Shown here piece after piece: positions 55,336 to 62,800 of a stretch of DNA of 64,000 nucleotides (position 1 is the stretch's first letter; each line of letters opens with the position of its first letter). The stretch is from Heloderma charlesbogerti (Eukaryota; Chordata; Lepidosauria; Squamata; Helodermatidae). The stretch is taken from contig JANEZZ010002199.1 of the NCBI GenBank assembly GCA_026122225.1, positions 372,001 through 436,000 on the forward strand, in the 5' to 3' direction. The position numbers and the translations under genes were made by a program. Under the pieces are notes generated by a model that saw nothing but the letters and a program-made list of their open reading frames with translations, had not been told where the DNA came from and ran no database searches.

Positions 55336-55575
55336 ACACACACACACACACACACATACATACAGAGTGGCCCAAAAGTAGGTATATAGTATAGTTTATT
55401 TGCATAATAACTTAAGGGCCTCACTCCCCTCACTCTCTACACTTAACTGATTTAACTGTCACTCCCCGTCACTCACTCTTCCCAACTGTCATTCTGACTC
55501 CACCCACACATCTACTCACACATTCTCTCCCCTCCCATCAACATTCTAAACAACTGTATACCTACTTTTGGGCCA

Positions 55576-55608
<33 letters not shown>

Positions 55609-55638
55609 CACACACGCCCATTCATTCATACATACATT

Positions 55639-55669
<31 letters not shown>

Positions 55670-55742
55670 GAATGAAGAAGAAGAGAAGAATGTGTGTATT
55701 TGTGTTATGTGTTCTGGCTTAGCTGATCAGAAGAGGGGTGTG

Positions 55743-55778
<36 letters not shown>

Positions 55779-55884
55779 AGTAACCTGCACTCCATCCCCA
55801 CCCACGTATCCTAAGACTTCTTCTCATTTCTCTCCTTTCTAGCAAGCGACCAGGGGTCCAACAGTTCTAGCAGTTCTGGCATTG
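34709..55884 (+). CDS. MHC class I heavy-chain gene 2 (apparently intact)
   Basis: This is a class I gene with proposed coding join 34709-34778, 44473-44742, 47950-48225, 51099-51386, 52630-52713, 53764-53799 and 55843-55884, plus a last small exon I could not place. All introns are phase 1 with AG/GT borders and no exon has a stop. The product has a signal peptide, alpha1, alpha2, Ig-like alpha3, a membrane helix and a serine-rich tail. It would present peptide at the cell surface with beta-2-microglobulin. Groove residues Tyr7, Tyr59, Arg84, Thr143, Lys146 and Tyr159 are kept, but Trp147 is Leu and Tyr171 is Phe. Intron 1 is about 9.7 kb, far longer than usual. Whether it is classical or nonclassical cannot be settled here. 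Confidence 0.9.
35190..35385. repeat. Tandem duplication of ~95 bp in gene 2 intron 1
   Basis: Two adjoining units share GTGCTGTTGTT, TTATTCTGGCTTCCCAACGA (second unit TTATTCCGGCTTCCCAATGA), CCCTGCAAGGTGGGCT and GAGATAGTGGCTGGCT. Confidence 0.85.
36017..36745 (+). mobile_element. hAT-type MITE with three internal palindromes
   Basis: The ends are TAGGGATGG and CACCTCTA, flanked by a perfect 8-bp duplication GTATCATC at 36009-36016 and 36746-36753. Internal sequence (GGAGAATTCCGC near the left end) matches the 4514-5114 copy. Palindromes lie at 36250-36293, 36343-36384 and 36437-36478. No transposase frame. Confidence 0.88.
36246..36478. repeat. Array of three spaced palindromes
   Basis: Each has arms close to GCCGTGATAGGCTACGTAAA and its reverse complement. 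Centres are about 92-94 bp apart. The spacers are also inverted: GCAGGGACGCAAATGG faces CCATTTGCGTCCCTGC. Confidence 0.9.
37461..37897. mobile_element. MITE family B copy with TTA duplication
   Basis: The ends GGGTGCAATCCTGTGG and CATAGGATTGCTGTC are inverted. TTA is present at 37458-37460 and 37898-37900. 437 bp, no coding frame. Confidence 0.82.
38285..38456. repeat. Minisatellite, ~42-bp unit, about 4 copies
   Basis: The unit core is AAATGGCTGCCATGGGGG then GATTGCCCATTGATAG, with small changes. A related pair of units is at 56030-56110 downstream of gene 2. Confidence 0.85.
39411..42503. mobile_element. Sauria-type SINE split by a BovB LINE
   Basis: The flanks of the BovB are parts of one minus-strand SINE: its AT-rich tail with TTGCATTTAT on the left and GGAACCCAAGGCGGCTTACA through ACCACACTGGCT on the right (42320-42503). 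About 20 bp expected between the parts is missing, so the target may have been trimmed. Confidence 0.65.
39479..42318 (+). mobile_element. RTE-BovB LINE with uninterrupted endonuclease-RT frame
   Basis: A single frame of about 960 codons is open from the element's truncated 5' end to its tail. In order: apurinic endonuclease (GTWNVRSMN, GISELKWTG, IGDWNAKVG, CGSDHELL), linker, reverse transcriptase (PVPKKG-like PLPKKGN, QAGFRRGRGTRDQ, FIDYAKAFD, GVRQGCILSP, RYADDTTLM with YADD intact), and the BovB C-terminus (DAFELWCWRRLLRVPWT). The 3' end is AGTCGGACACGACTGA then AAC repeats. The first ATG (39411) lies in flanking SINE, and the frame reads past the tail into SINE, so the native start and stop are missing. 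Confidence 0.95.
42910..43760 (-). mobile_element. L2 LINE 3' part
   Basis: On the minus strand the C-terminal reverse transcriptase reads LASVVYALVTSKLDYC, VLYVGLPLKTVRKLQLVQ, ARLHWLPICFRAHFK and LVLTYKALHG. The 3' end at 42910 shows the CTCTGGGCAGGTCAT tail. Confidence 0.85.
43940..44345 (-). mobile_element. L2-like LINE 3' untranslated region
   Basis: TTCTTGGCCGCTTTTCAGGG, CCAAGGCGGCTCACAGCAAT and TGTGGGGCCACTGCAGAGAA are typical of a reptile LINE tail on the minus strand. It ends just before gene 2 alpha1. Confidence 0.6.
44473..44742 (+). CDS. Gene 2 exon 2: alpha1 domain
   Basis: The 270-bp exon, between CCTTCCAG and GTGAGTGG, encodes AASHSLRYF, FVSAGYVDDQLIASY, PRAPWVEG, YWEVQSK and RYNHSGG. 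These are the standard alpha1 landmarks. The Arg before the final Tyr matches position 84, where non-mammalian classical molecules usually have Arg. NHS is the conserved glycosylation sequon. Confidence 0.93.
44995..45440 (-). mobile_element. L2 LINE 3' end in gene 2 intron 2
   Basis: Minus-strand L2 tail (TTTCTATGCTGCCCAATAGCC, CTCTCTAGGGAGCTCATTCC, TGGGGTGCCACAGCAGGAAA), closely matching 22454-22879. Confidence 0.8.
45592..47325. mobile_element. MITE family C, expanded by insertions
   Basis: The left end GGGTTCGCACGACACAACAA and right end TGGGTTGTTGTGATATGCAA are inverted. Between them lie a SINE (about 46020-46300), a TG microsatellite (46995-47018) and unrecognised sequence. Whether both ends belong to one insertion is not certain. 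Confidence 0.45.
46020..46300 (-). mobile_element. tRNA-derived SINE (second type)
   Basis: On the minus strand the head has GTGGCGCAGAGTGGCAGGCA and TTGGATCCCAGCAGAAG. The body has TGAGTACCCAGCTTGCTGGG and AAGGCAATGGCAAACCACCC. It is about 85-90% alike by eye to 49265-49640. Confidence 0.75.
47328..47638. mobile_element. MITE family C copy
   Basis: It starts TGACTGGGTTCGCACAACAT and ends ATGTTGTGCAAACCCAGTCA, near-perfect inverted ends. A third internal TGACTGGGTTCAGACAACAT at 47546 forms a 93-bp fold-back with the right end, so it may be a nested copy. Confidence 0.75.
47790..47872 (-). mobile_element. tRNA-derived SINE head fragment
   Basis: On the minus strand: GCTCAGTGGCGGAGCTCTTG, TTGCATGAGGAAGGTCC, GTTCAATCCCTGG, a tRNA-like A box and B box. 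It lies in gene 2 intron 2 just before alpha2. Confidence 0.65.
47950..48225 (+). CDS. Gene 2 exon 3: alpha2 domain
   Basis: The 276-bp exon, between CTTTCAG and GTGAAG, has the family length. It encodes GFHTLQ, GCEV, YDGRDFISLD, LTWTAAD, ATKRKLDADR, HYQEVVCIQWLQKF and NETLLRT. The disulfide cysteines are at GCEV and VVCI. Thr143, Lys146 and Tyr159 are retained; positions 147 and 171 are Leu and Phe. The donor continues GTGAAG, slightly weak. Confidence 0.93.
48285..48535. mobile_element. MITE family C copy
   Basis: Left end GGCTGGGTTCACATGGCACG, right end CATGTTGTGTGAACGGCACA. Internal CAAGCCACC and AACCCATGG motifs match the other family C copies. Confidence 0.65.
48990..49232. repeat. Minisatellite, ~36-bp unit, about 7 copies
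   Basis: The unit is TGTAATCTGAAGTGGTCCAG then TCCATN and a run of seven to ten C. It lies in gene 2 intron 3. Confidence 0.92.
49265..49640 (-). mobile_element. tRNA-derived SINE (second type)
   Basis: Minus-strand copy. Its 3' side has AGGAGTCAGCAATGACTCGG and GGAACCTTTCC; its body and tRNA-like head match 46020-46300. It ends at the head GAGCCTCGTGTGGCGCAGAG. Confidence 0.75.
49641..51098 (+). other. Gene 2 intron 3, right part
   Basis: One dispersed repeat at 50630-50770 (GGGGCCAAATTCCATTTTC, GGCAAAAGGGGTGGGGCC), related to 23525-23690. No exon or other named repeat. Confidence 0.5.
51099..51386 (+). CDS. Gene 2 exon 4: alpha3 (Ig C1-set) domain
   Basis: The 288-bp exon, between TTTCACAG and GTGAGAG, encodes PPKVKVT, LLCRAHGFYPKEID, WRRDGE, DGTYHAWLGI and YRCHVEHDGL, the hallmark class I/II Ig C1 pattern with both cysteines. 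It is somewhat longer than the usual 276 bp. Several extra residues before the first cysteine are absent from gene 1. Confidence 0.93.
51488..51722 (+). mobile_element. Sauropsid SINE-like repeat (TGGATCAGACCAAGGG family)
   Basis: AACATAAGAAGAGCCCTGCT, GGATCAGACCAAGGGTCC, ACACAGTGGCCAACCAGCTG and CCCAGCAACTGGTGTACATA. It lies 100 bp after gene 2 alpha3. Confidence 0.75.
52630..52713 (+). CDS. Gene 2 exon 5: transmembrane segment
   Basis: The 84-bp exon, between CAATTTCAG and GTAAGTAA, encodes LAWYVGGAILGVV followed by an Ala/Leu-rich stretch ending IAFYI. It is a single hydrophobic helix of about 25 residues. It is phase 1 at both ends and homologous to the gene 1 exon at 8768-8857. Confidence 0.88.
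52905..53272 (+). mobile_element. MITE family A copy
   Basis: Starts GAGAGCTTTTCCGCACACGG and ends AAGCCACATGTAGAAATGCC. It contains CATAGCACCATCTAGTGGTT. No clear flanking duplication. It lies in gene 2 intron 5. Confidence 0.75.
53273..53763 (+). other. Gene 2 intron 5 remainder with fold-back repeat
   Basis: About 53450-53590 is a short fold-back repeat (GACTCAACTCCCATCATCGC, GATGATAGGAGCTGG-type arms). Nothing else is recognised. Confidence 0.5.
53764..53799 (+). CDS. Gene 2 exon 6: cytoplasmic tail with Tyr motif
   Basis: The 36-bp exon, between TCTCGACAG and GTGAGC, encodes RKQQEDGYKATP. The basic start is the expected stop-transfer signal and GYKA is the tail tyrosine motif seen in many vertebrate class I proteins. 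It is phase 1 at both ends. Confidence 0.82.
54120..54464 (+). mobile_element. MITE family A copy with TAT duplication
   Basis: Ends GGGCTTTTCTAGATGCGGC and GCCTCAGATAGAAAAGCTC, 345 bp. TAT lies at 54117-54119 and 54465-54467. Confidence 0.78.
54870..55245. repeat. Tandem repeat of ~145 bp, 2-3 copies
   Basis: Units share GGCATAGAGGCAGT, CCATTTTGTTTCAAGATGGC, AACCATCCCAAAT and AACAAATCCTGAAAGTTTCA with many changes. They lie in gene 2 intron 6. Confidence 0.7.
55281..55360. repeat. (TA)n(CA)n microsatellite
   Basis: About 25 TA units then about 12 CA units. Further CT, CA, TA and GA tracts lie at 55580-55617, 55645-55669 and 55748-55775. Confidence 0.95.
55364..55579. mobile_element. Mariner/IS630-like MITE
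   Basis: The 23-bp ends AGAGTGGCCCAAAAGTAGGT... and ...ACCTACTTTTGGGCCACTCT are perfect inverted repeats around 216 bp of non-coding sequence. The terminus resembles mariner-type ends. The flanks are microsatellites, so a TA duplication cannot be judged. Confidence 0.7.
55843..55884 (+). CDS. Gene 2 exon 7: serine-rich cytoplasmic tail
   Basis: The 42-bp exon, between CCTTTCTAG and GTAAGTAG, encodes SDQGSNSSSSSGI, matching the gene 1 tail exon. If the donor is not used, the frame ends two codons later at the TAG in GTAAGTAG. Otherwise a small final exon must lie further right. I could not identify it; TTGCAG near 56578 followed by a short open frame is one possibility. Confidence 0.75.
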
Positions 55885-56655
55885 GTAAGTAGGAGGGAAT
55901 CCCATCCCAAAGGGCAGGACGTCTGCCTCTCACTAAGGCTGTTGGAAAAAAGCCACCATCTCAGTTTAGCTGCGTCTTCAAAGCCCTTTGGGAACTGAAT
56001 GTGAGTTCACCAGCTTTGGAACTGCTGGGTCTCACAAAGTGGCTGCCATGGGGAGGTATGCCCATTCATAAAAGGGCTGTCATGGGGGGCGTGGCCAGTC
56101 ATAACACACTCATTTCCCAGAAAGCAAACTGGTGAAACTGAAGGAAAAATAACTTGCCCAAGAACCCAAGTACAAGGCAGAGGTGGGGGTCTGAGCTCCA
56201 AAACACAAAACTACTCTTTGGAACCCAAATAAAGATGGATCAGTAGGGTGGCACTTTGCTTTACGGCATTCCAGCTGCAAAAGAGGTATAACTTCTAAAA
56301 TCTTAATAAAATTAAGATCAAGAGGGCAGGGAGACCTGTGGGAGCCAGGAGAGGTGCCATGGGCACCACGTTGGATCCAGCCTCAGAGACTACATGTGAA
56401 TTGGAGCAAATGAACTTCCTGAGCCTCATGTCCTGGTATTTTTGGGTAAAGAAAAAAAAACTTCCCCCTCCCCAAGTCTCCTAGTAATCACGTTGAGATC
56501 CCAGCCTTTGCCCTATCTGGATTTTGTGGGGTGCCCTGTACTTCTTCATACTTGCCTCTGGTGACAAAGTCATTGCAGTGAACAGGGTTGGGCTCTTTCT
56601 CACATGAAATGGGAAGATCCCATCAGGAAAATAAAGCATGGGCAGCACCACTTAG
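55885..56655 (+). other. Region after gene 2 tail exon
   Basis: Two units related to the 38285 minisatellite lie at 56030-56110. The last small exon and 3' untranslated region of gene 2 are expected here or a little further right, but no site stands out. Confidence 0.4.
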
Positions 56656-57025
56656 GACATCTTTACATGAGGCTTTTATCGTGTGCTTGTGATTGGCCAC
56701 TCATGGATGTTTGTGGGTCCTTTACACGACGTCATCAACATCCAGGGCCCCTCCCATCCTTTGTGGCCATAATCACGTCTTTTTTCTTAATGGGGATAAT
56801 CCACTATTTTCTCTATGAAGCACGACAATGGCTGTGTGTAATTGTGTGATTCCGCTGTACTGCAGCACCATCTAGTGGATGTATAATCAAACATACAGAA
56901 CTTCCAGAGAAAGGAAATCCCCGAAAAAAGCATGCGTAAAGCTGCCAAGCTTAATCCTGCAAAGAACCCAGAAGTAGAAGCCCCAGTAAAGTGCAGGATC
57001 AAACCCTGGTGTAGAAAAGCCTTTA
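56656..57025 (+). mobile_element. MITE family A copy
   Basis: Starts GGACATCTTTACATGAGGC and ends CCTGGTGTAGAAAAGCC, with GCAGCACCATCTAGTGGATG inside. TTA precedes it, and TTA may follow if the right end is one base longer. Confidence 0.75.
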
Positions 57026-58013
57026 AGAAAAGGGGAACCTCAAAGGGTGCTGAAGAAAATGGCAGATTTTATTCATAAAAGCAATCAAACTGCAGTTATT
57101 GCACCTAACACCTCTTGAGCGTAACACTTTATCGCCTGAACAAGTTCCTTTTTCTTCTCTGAGAGCACAACTGTGCTTTCAGCACAGCTTTATTTGTTTT
57201 TATGTTGGGATTCCCTCATCCCAAGTTCAACAAAATGCACAAAAATGGTACAGTACATACTGCGTGTGTCTGTCAGGGCCTAATAATAGTGGTGGTAATA
57301 ACCGTGGGTGTGATTTTGAGCAGGGCAGAGGAGGAGGGAGGGTTGAACAAACACCCTCCCCAGGGCACCACCTCCCTCCGGGCTAAGTAGCCCACTTGGA
57401 GCTCCTAATTAGGTTGACTTTTTTATTTAAAGAACCTAATTGCACATCTAGATTGGCCCTCCAGGAGGCTGGAGTTGAGACTAGATGCCCTTTTAGGTCC
57501 CTCCAGTTGATTCTCATGTCCTGACACTCACCGTTGCATGGCATTGGATTGATTCAGACCAAGGGCCCAAAGTGGGCGGGGCAACCCCCCAAGTCTTAAG
57601 ATTCATAGACTCCTAAGAGTCTATGAGCCCTACGAGGAGAGACTGAAAGAACTGGGCATGTTTAGCCTTGAGAAGAGAAGACTGAGGGGAGATATGATAG
57701 TGCTCTTCAAGTGCTTGAAAGGTTGCCAGAGAGAGGAAGGCCAGGATCTCTTCTCGATCATCCCAGAGTGCAGGACACGGAAGAATGGGCTCAAGTGACA
57801 CGAAGCCAGATTCTGGCTGAACATCAGGAAAAACATCCTGACTGTTAGAGCAATACGACAATGGAACCAATTACCTAGGGAGGTGGTGGGCTGTCCCACA
57901 CTGGAGGCATTCAAGACAAGGCTGGACAGCCATCTGTCAGGGATGCTCTGACTTGTATTCCTGCACTGAGCAGGGGGTTGGACTCCACAGTCTTTTAGGC
58001 CCCTTCCAACCCC

Positions 58014-58862
58014 TGTTGTTGTTGTTTATTCGGTCAGTCGCTTCCGCCTCTTCGTGACTTCATGGACCAGCCCACGCCAGAGCTTCCTGTCAGCCGTCGC
58101 CACCCCCAGCTCCCCCAAGGTCACGTCCGTCACCTCCAGAATATCATCCATCCATCTTGCCCTTGGTTGGCCCCTCTTCCTTTTGCCTTCCGCTTTCCCT
58201 AGCATCAGCATCTTCTCCAGGGTATCCTGTCTTCTCATGGTGTGGCCAAAGTACTTCAGTTTTGCCTTTAATATCATTCCCTCAAGTGAGCAGTCTGGCT
58301 TTATTTCCTGGAGGATGGACTGGTTTGATCTTCTTGCAGTCCAAGGCACTCTCAGCATTTTCCTCCAGCACCACAGTTCAAAAGCATCTATCTTCCTTCG
58401 CTCAGCCTTCCTTGTGGTCCATCTCTCGCAGTCATAGGTTACTACGGGGAATACCATTGCTTGAACTATGCGGACCTTTGTTGTCAGTGTGATGTCTCTG
58501 CTCTTCACTGTTTTATCAAGATTTGTCATTGCTGTCCTCCCAAGAAGTAAACGTCTTCTGGTTTCCTGGCTGCAGTCAGCGTCTGCAGTAATCTTTGCAC
58601 CTAGAAAGACAAAGTCTGTCACTGCCTCCACGTTTTCTCCCTCTATTTGCCAGTTATCAATCACGCTGGTTGCCATAATCTTGGGTTTTTTGAGGTTAAA
58701 CTGCAACCCAGCTTTTGCACTTTTTTCTTTCACCTTCGTCATGAGGTTCCTCAGCTCCTCCTCGCTTTCAGCCATCAAAGTGGTATCATCTGCATATCTG
58801 AGTTTGTTAATGTTTCTTCCAGTGATTTTAACTCCAGCCTTGGCTTCATCAAGCCCAGCTTT
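58014..58862 (-). mobile_element. Older 5'-truncated RTE-BovB copy
   Basis: On the minus strand a 250-codon frame (58026-58778) covers the BovB RT end and C-terminus: MAESEEELRNL, FVFLGAKITADADC, DAFELWCWRKMLRVPWT, MRRQDTLEKM. It differs clearly from the other two copies, so it is a different or older subfamily. It ends with AAC repeats at 58014. Confidence 0.9.
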
Positions 58863-60170
58863 GTTGTTGTTCAGTCGTTCAGTCGTGTCTGACTCTTCGT
58901 GACCCCATGGACCATAGCACGCCAGGCCTTCCTGTCCTGCGCTCTCTCCCGGAGTGTGCTCAAGTTCATATTCATTGCATCGGTGATGCTATCTAGCCAT
59001 CTCATCCTCTGTCGTCCCCTTCTCCTTTTGCCTTCAGCCTTTCCCAGCATCAGGGTCTTTTCCAGAGAGTTTTCTCTTCGCATTAGGTGGCCAAAATATT
59101 TGAGCTTCAGCTTCAGTATCTGTCCTTCCAATGAGCACTCAGGGTTGATTTCCTTTAGGATTGACTGATTTGACCTCCTTGCAGTCCAGGGGACTCGTAA
59201 GAGTCTTCTCCAGCACCACAGTTCAAAAGCGTCAATTCTTCGGCGCTCAGCCTTCCTTATAGTCCAGCTCTCACAGCCATACATTACTACTGGGAAAACC
59301 ATAGCTTTGATTAGACGGACCTTTGTCAGCAAGGTGATGTCTCTGCTTCTTACTATGCTGTCTAGGTTTGCTATAGCTTTCCTCCCAAGGAGCAAGCGTC
59401 TTTTAATTTCATGGCTACAGTCACCGTCTGCAGTGATCTTGGAGCCCAAGAAAGTAAAATCTGTCACTGCTTCCATTTCTTCCCCTTCTATATGCCAGGA
59501 AGTGATGGGGCCAGATGCCATGATCGTCGTTTTGTTAATGTTGAGTTTCAAACCAGCTTTTGCACTCTCCTCTTTCACCCTCAACAAGAGGCTCTTGAGA
59601 TCCTCTTCGCTTTCTGCCATTAGGGTGATATCGTCCGCATATCGGAGGTTGTTGATAATTCTCCTGGCAATCTTAATTCCGACCTCTGATTCATCCAACC
59701 CGGCGTTTCTCATGATGTACTCTGCATATAAGTTAAATAAGCAGGATGACAATATGCAGCCTTGTCGTACTCCTTTCCCAATTTTGAACCACTCGGTTGT
59801 TCCATGTCTGGTTCTTACTGTTGCTTCTTGACCCTCGTACAGGTTTCTCAGGAGACAGGTAAGGTGGTCTGGTACTCCCATCACTTTAAGAATATGCCAC
59901 ATTTTGTTGTGATCCACACAATCAAAGGCTTTAGCATAGTCAATGAAGCAGAATTAGACGTTTTTCTGGAATTCTCGTGCTTTCTCCATGATCCAGCGAA
60001 TGTTGGCGATTTGATCTCTAGTTCCTCTGTCTCTTCTAAACCCAGCTTGTACTTCCGGTAGTTCTCGGATCGCATACTGCTGAAGCCTAGCTTGTAGGAT
60101 TTTGAGCATAACCTTGCTGGCATGTGAAATGAGCGCAGTTGTGCGGTAGTTTGAACACTCTTTGGCATTG
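58863..60170 (-). mobile_element. Younger 5'-truncated RTE-BovB copy
   Basis: On the minus strand a 348-codon frame (58871-59917) is closely similar to the BovB at 39479-42318: VRQGCILSSCLF, LRYADDITLM, RVPWTARRSNQS. One stop lies near 59955, upstream of that frame. The element starts at CAATGCCAAAGAGTG (60170) and its AAC tail abuts the older BovB at 58863. Confidence 0.92.
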
Positions 60171-60239
60171 CACTGTTCTGTAATTCTATGATTGAAGACT
60201 CCTTGTTTTTTGTTTCTGCAGGATGATGTCCCACTCATG

Positions 60240-60720
60240 TGCAAGAGAGCAGAGGAGAACCCACAGCAGGCATGCTGTGAATCCTTTAAACATATGTTTT
60301 GGCAATATCCGGTATTTGCTTCTTTGGCGGGGGGGGGGGGGGGTTACCCAGAAAAACATTGTACTAGAACAGTCTTTAATATTCACTGATGCACATGCAC
60401 TTTTCAACTATTTACCTGCTTCTTAGAAGTTAACAAATGGTTAGCGTAAATAGATTCTCCGTACCCTTTTGACAGCGAAAACACTGACATTACCACATTG
60501 GAAGGATAAACACTCACCTCCTATAATGCAGTGGCTTGAGCACCTTACGATGCTTTCTATATTTGAACGGGTGACATATAGACGCCACCTTCAAATGGAT
60601 ACTTCTTTGGATATCTGGTCTGCTTTTGTTGGAGCCTATGTATAAGTGCTAGAAAGCTGTATATATTTCATTCAAATCCATGTATGTATATTAAAAAATA
60701 AATGAATAAATAAATAACAA
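60240..60720 (+). mobile_element. L1-like LINE 3' fragment
   Basis: A short frame reads ESFKHMFWQYPVF, and after a gap LEHLTMLSIFERVTYRR then DIWSAFVGAYV, which recall the C-terminus of L1 ORF2. It ends in an A-rich tail near 60700. A G run of about 16 lies at 60329. Confidence 0.45.
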
Positions 60721-61917
60721 TTTAAAAATATATATTTAAAATGTTTTGTGGGTGCTCACAGGCAGGCGCCACATTGGGGGCCCCTTCACAGACGCCATGT
60801 CGGGGACCCCTGAGATAGAGAGATGCGAGTCTCCGTTGAACTTTGAGGGAGAAGAATGCAGCCTGGCTGTGTGTGAGGAACCAGCTCTCCCGAGGCAAGA
60901 TCAAGTGTGGATGTCACTGCTGAGAGCTTCAGTTGGTCTATCCAGTCAAGATGGCTGAACAAGGAATTCCCAGCACAGAGCAATCAATTCTCTGAGTGTG
61001 TGAGAACTGTGGGAGGAAATGCCTCTGGAAGTGGGGAAGGGAAGGAATTTTGACCCTTTGGCCCTCTCGTCCCCCAACTACTTTCGGACATAAAGATCTG
61101 GCCACTTGCCCTGTCTATCTCCACTCAGTGTCCATTAACATATATAGGAATTGGATGCTATCCAGGGTTGATGTTGCCTTTTTTGGCTGAGAGGACTCCT
61201 ATATCTTGAGTAGCCGTGTGACAAGTAGAAATTGAACGGGTGTGGTTTCCCCATTTATGTGTGCTGCGAAAGCTGCACCAGGTGAATTTCTGCCTGTCTT
61301 TCCCCTATTTGGTGGAGGAAATTGGCCCCCTTTCTCTGGCTATGCAAATGCCCTGGCAATAGCTGCCAGAGTGCTAGCCAGCTCTTAATTCATAAACCGA
61401 AACTCATCTCGCAGCAGTCAGGCTCCACCTTTTCTGGGAAATCATCTGGAAAGGAAGAAATGGCCATGTTCTCTGGGCAGGAGAGGGCGCTGCTGCACCG
61501 AGAGGAGAGGAGAAGCTGGGCAGAACATAAAAGGCAAGAAGAAAGTTGGAGTTTAAAAGAAGTATCTCGCACTCTTCCTTGATTTTGTTGAAGTGCAAAA
61601 GGCTCTGCATTACCAACTATGTGCTCTTGAGCCTTGTTTATGTTAAGCAGTAACTATAGGCGGAGGGGATCTCTCTCACTTTTGCTGCTTGTTTTTAAAA
61701 AAATGGCAAAATATTGCAAAACCAGGCTTCCCCAACCTGATGCCCTCCAAATGTGTAGGGCTACACATCCCATAATTGGCCATGCTGGCTGGGGGATGCT
61801 GGGAGTTGCAGTTCAACACACGGGGGTGGGGGGCACCAGGTTGGGAAAAGCCTGCTGTATTGTATAGTTTGACTCTGGCCTGCCTATAAACTGCCCTTGC
61901 TGACTTGGAATCTTTTC
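60721..61917. other. Intergenic stretch with dispersed repeats
   Basis: 61215-61620 is the repeat family of 12930-13470 (GGAGAGGGCGCTGCTGCACC). 61727-61860 is a fold-back repeat (CCCCAACCTGATGCCCTCCA). No gene is seen. Confidence 0.45.
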
Positions 61918-62140
61918 TGTCATGATCCCGGATGCATGAGTTGGTGTTGTGATTGATGTGTTGTTGTTGTTGTGATTACAACAACTACAGTGATCCTTGT
62001 AGTTACTCCATGGCAGAATGGAAGCACTCTGCACATGCCCAGGGACACTCTTGTGTATATACCTTAATGCAGATCCCTGCTATTAAACCCTGCATCCGGC
62101 TAGTGGCATCTTACTACTAGTTGCCACTAGCAGCCTGACA
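61918..62140 (+). mobile_element. Possible LTR (low confidence)
   Basis: It begins TGTCATGATCCCG and ends AGCCTGACA, inverted TGTCA/TGACA ends. A TATA-like GTGTATATACC and a TTAAA are inside. It is followed by GTAGTGGGTTC, which could be a primer-binding site. No flanking duplication and no internal coding region are visible. Confidence 0.3.
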
Positions 62141-62336
62141 GTAGTGGGTTCACTGCAGAGCCTGAGGCAGAGTGCTCTGGAACTGGAGAGCCTCTGTGCT
62201 GCCCCACTCTTTGAAGCTGAGGAGAGAATAAATGGGATGCTACTTCTGTTCTTCATCAAAACTGTCCTATAACTCATATCCATTTACAGAGACTTAGAAT
62301 TCAAGAGACGAGAACAAATAAGGTGTGCATCATGAT

Positions 62337-62352
62337 TGTGTGTGTGTGTGTG
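62337..62352. repeat. Short (TG)n tract
   Basis: About eight TG units. Confidence 0.9.
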
Positions 62353-62454
62353 TTTATGTCTCTGCTGTCTCACACCTTGCTTGAATGGTTCCTTTTTCGG
62401 ATTTTTCAGAAACCACCATGCTGAGAGCTTGTGTGTGGAGAGAACAAAAGAAGA

Positions 62455-62800
62455 GCCTTGCCGGATCAGACCAAGGGTCCCTCTAGTCCAGCATTCTGTT
62501 CACACAGTGGCCAACCGGCTGTCGACCAGGAACCCACAAGCAGGACATGAGCACAGCAGCACCCCCCACCCCTGTTCCCCAGCAACTGGTGTACGTAGGC
62601 TCACTGCCTCTGGTACTGGAGATAGCACATAGCCATCAGGACTAGTAGCCATGGATAGCCTTCTCCTCCAGGAATTTGTCCAATCCCCTTTTAAAGCCAT
62701 CCAGGTCGGTGGCCATCGCTTCATCTTGTGGTAGCGAATTCTGTAGTTCAGCTATGTGCTGTATGAAGAAGTCCATCCTTTTATCTGTCCTGAATCTCCC
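62455..62800 (+). mobile_element. Sauropsid SINE-like repeat, longer copy
   Basis: GGATCAGACCAAGGGTCC, CACACAGTGGCCAACCGGCT, CCCAGCAACTGGTGTACGTA, ATAGCCTTCTCCTCCAGGAA, then GTCCAATCCCCTTTTAAAGC and GTGCTGTATGAAGAAGTCC. It extends further right than the copies at 71-303 and 51488-51722, so this is the fullest copy. Confidence 0.8.

Larger units (their letters stand above)
57618..60190 (+). mobile_element. CR1 LINE 3' end split by two BovB copies
   Basis: 57618-58013 is the CR1 C-terminus ([17 protein letters not shown], frame broken) and the start of its tail, up to CCCCTTCCAACCCC. The remaining tail, ACTGTTCTGTAATTCTATGA, resumes at 60171. In the intact copy at 30620-30657 these parts adjoin. 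Confidence 0.88.
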
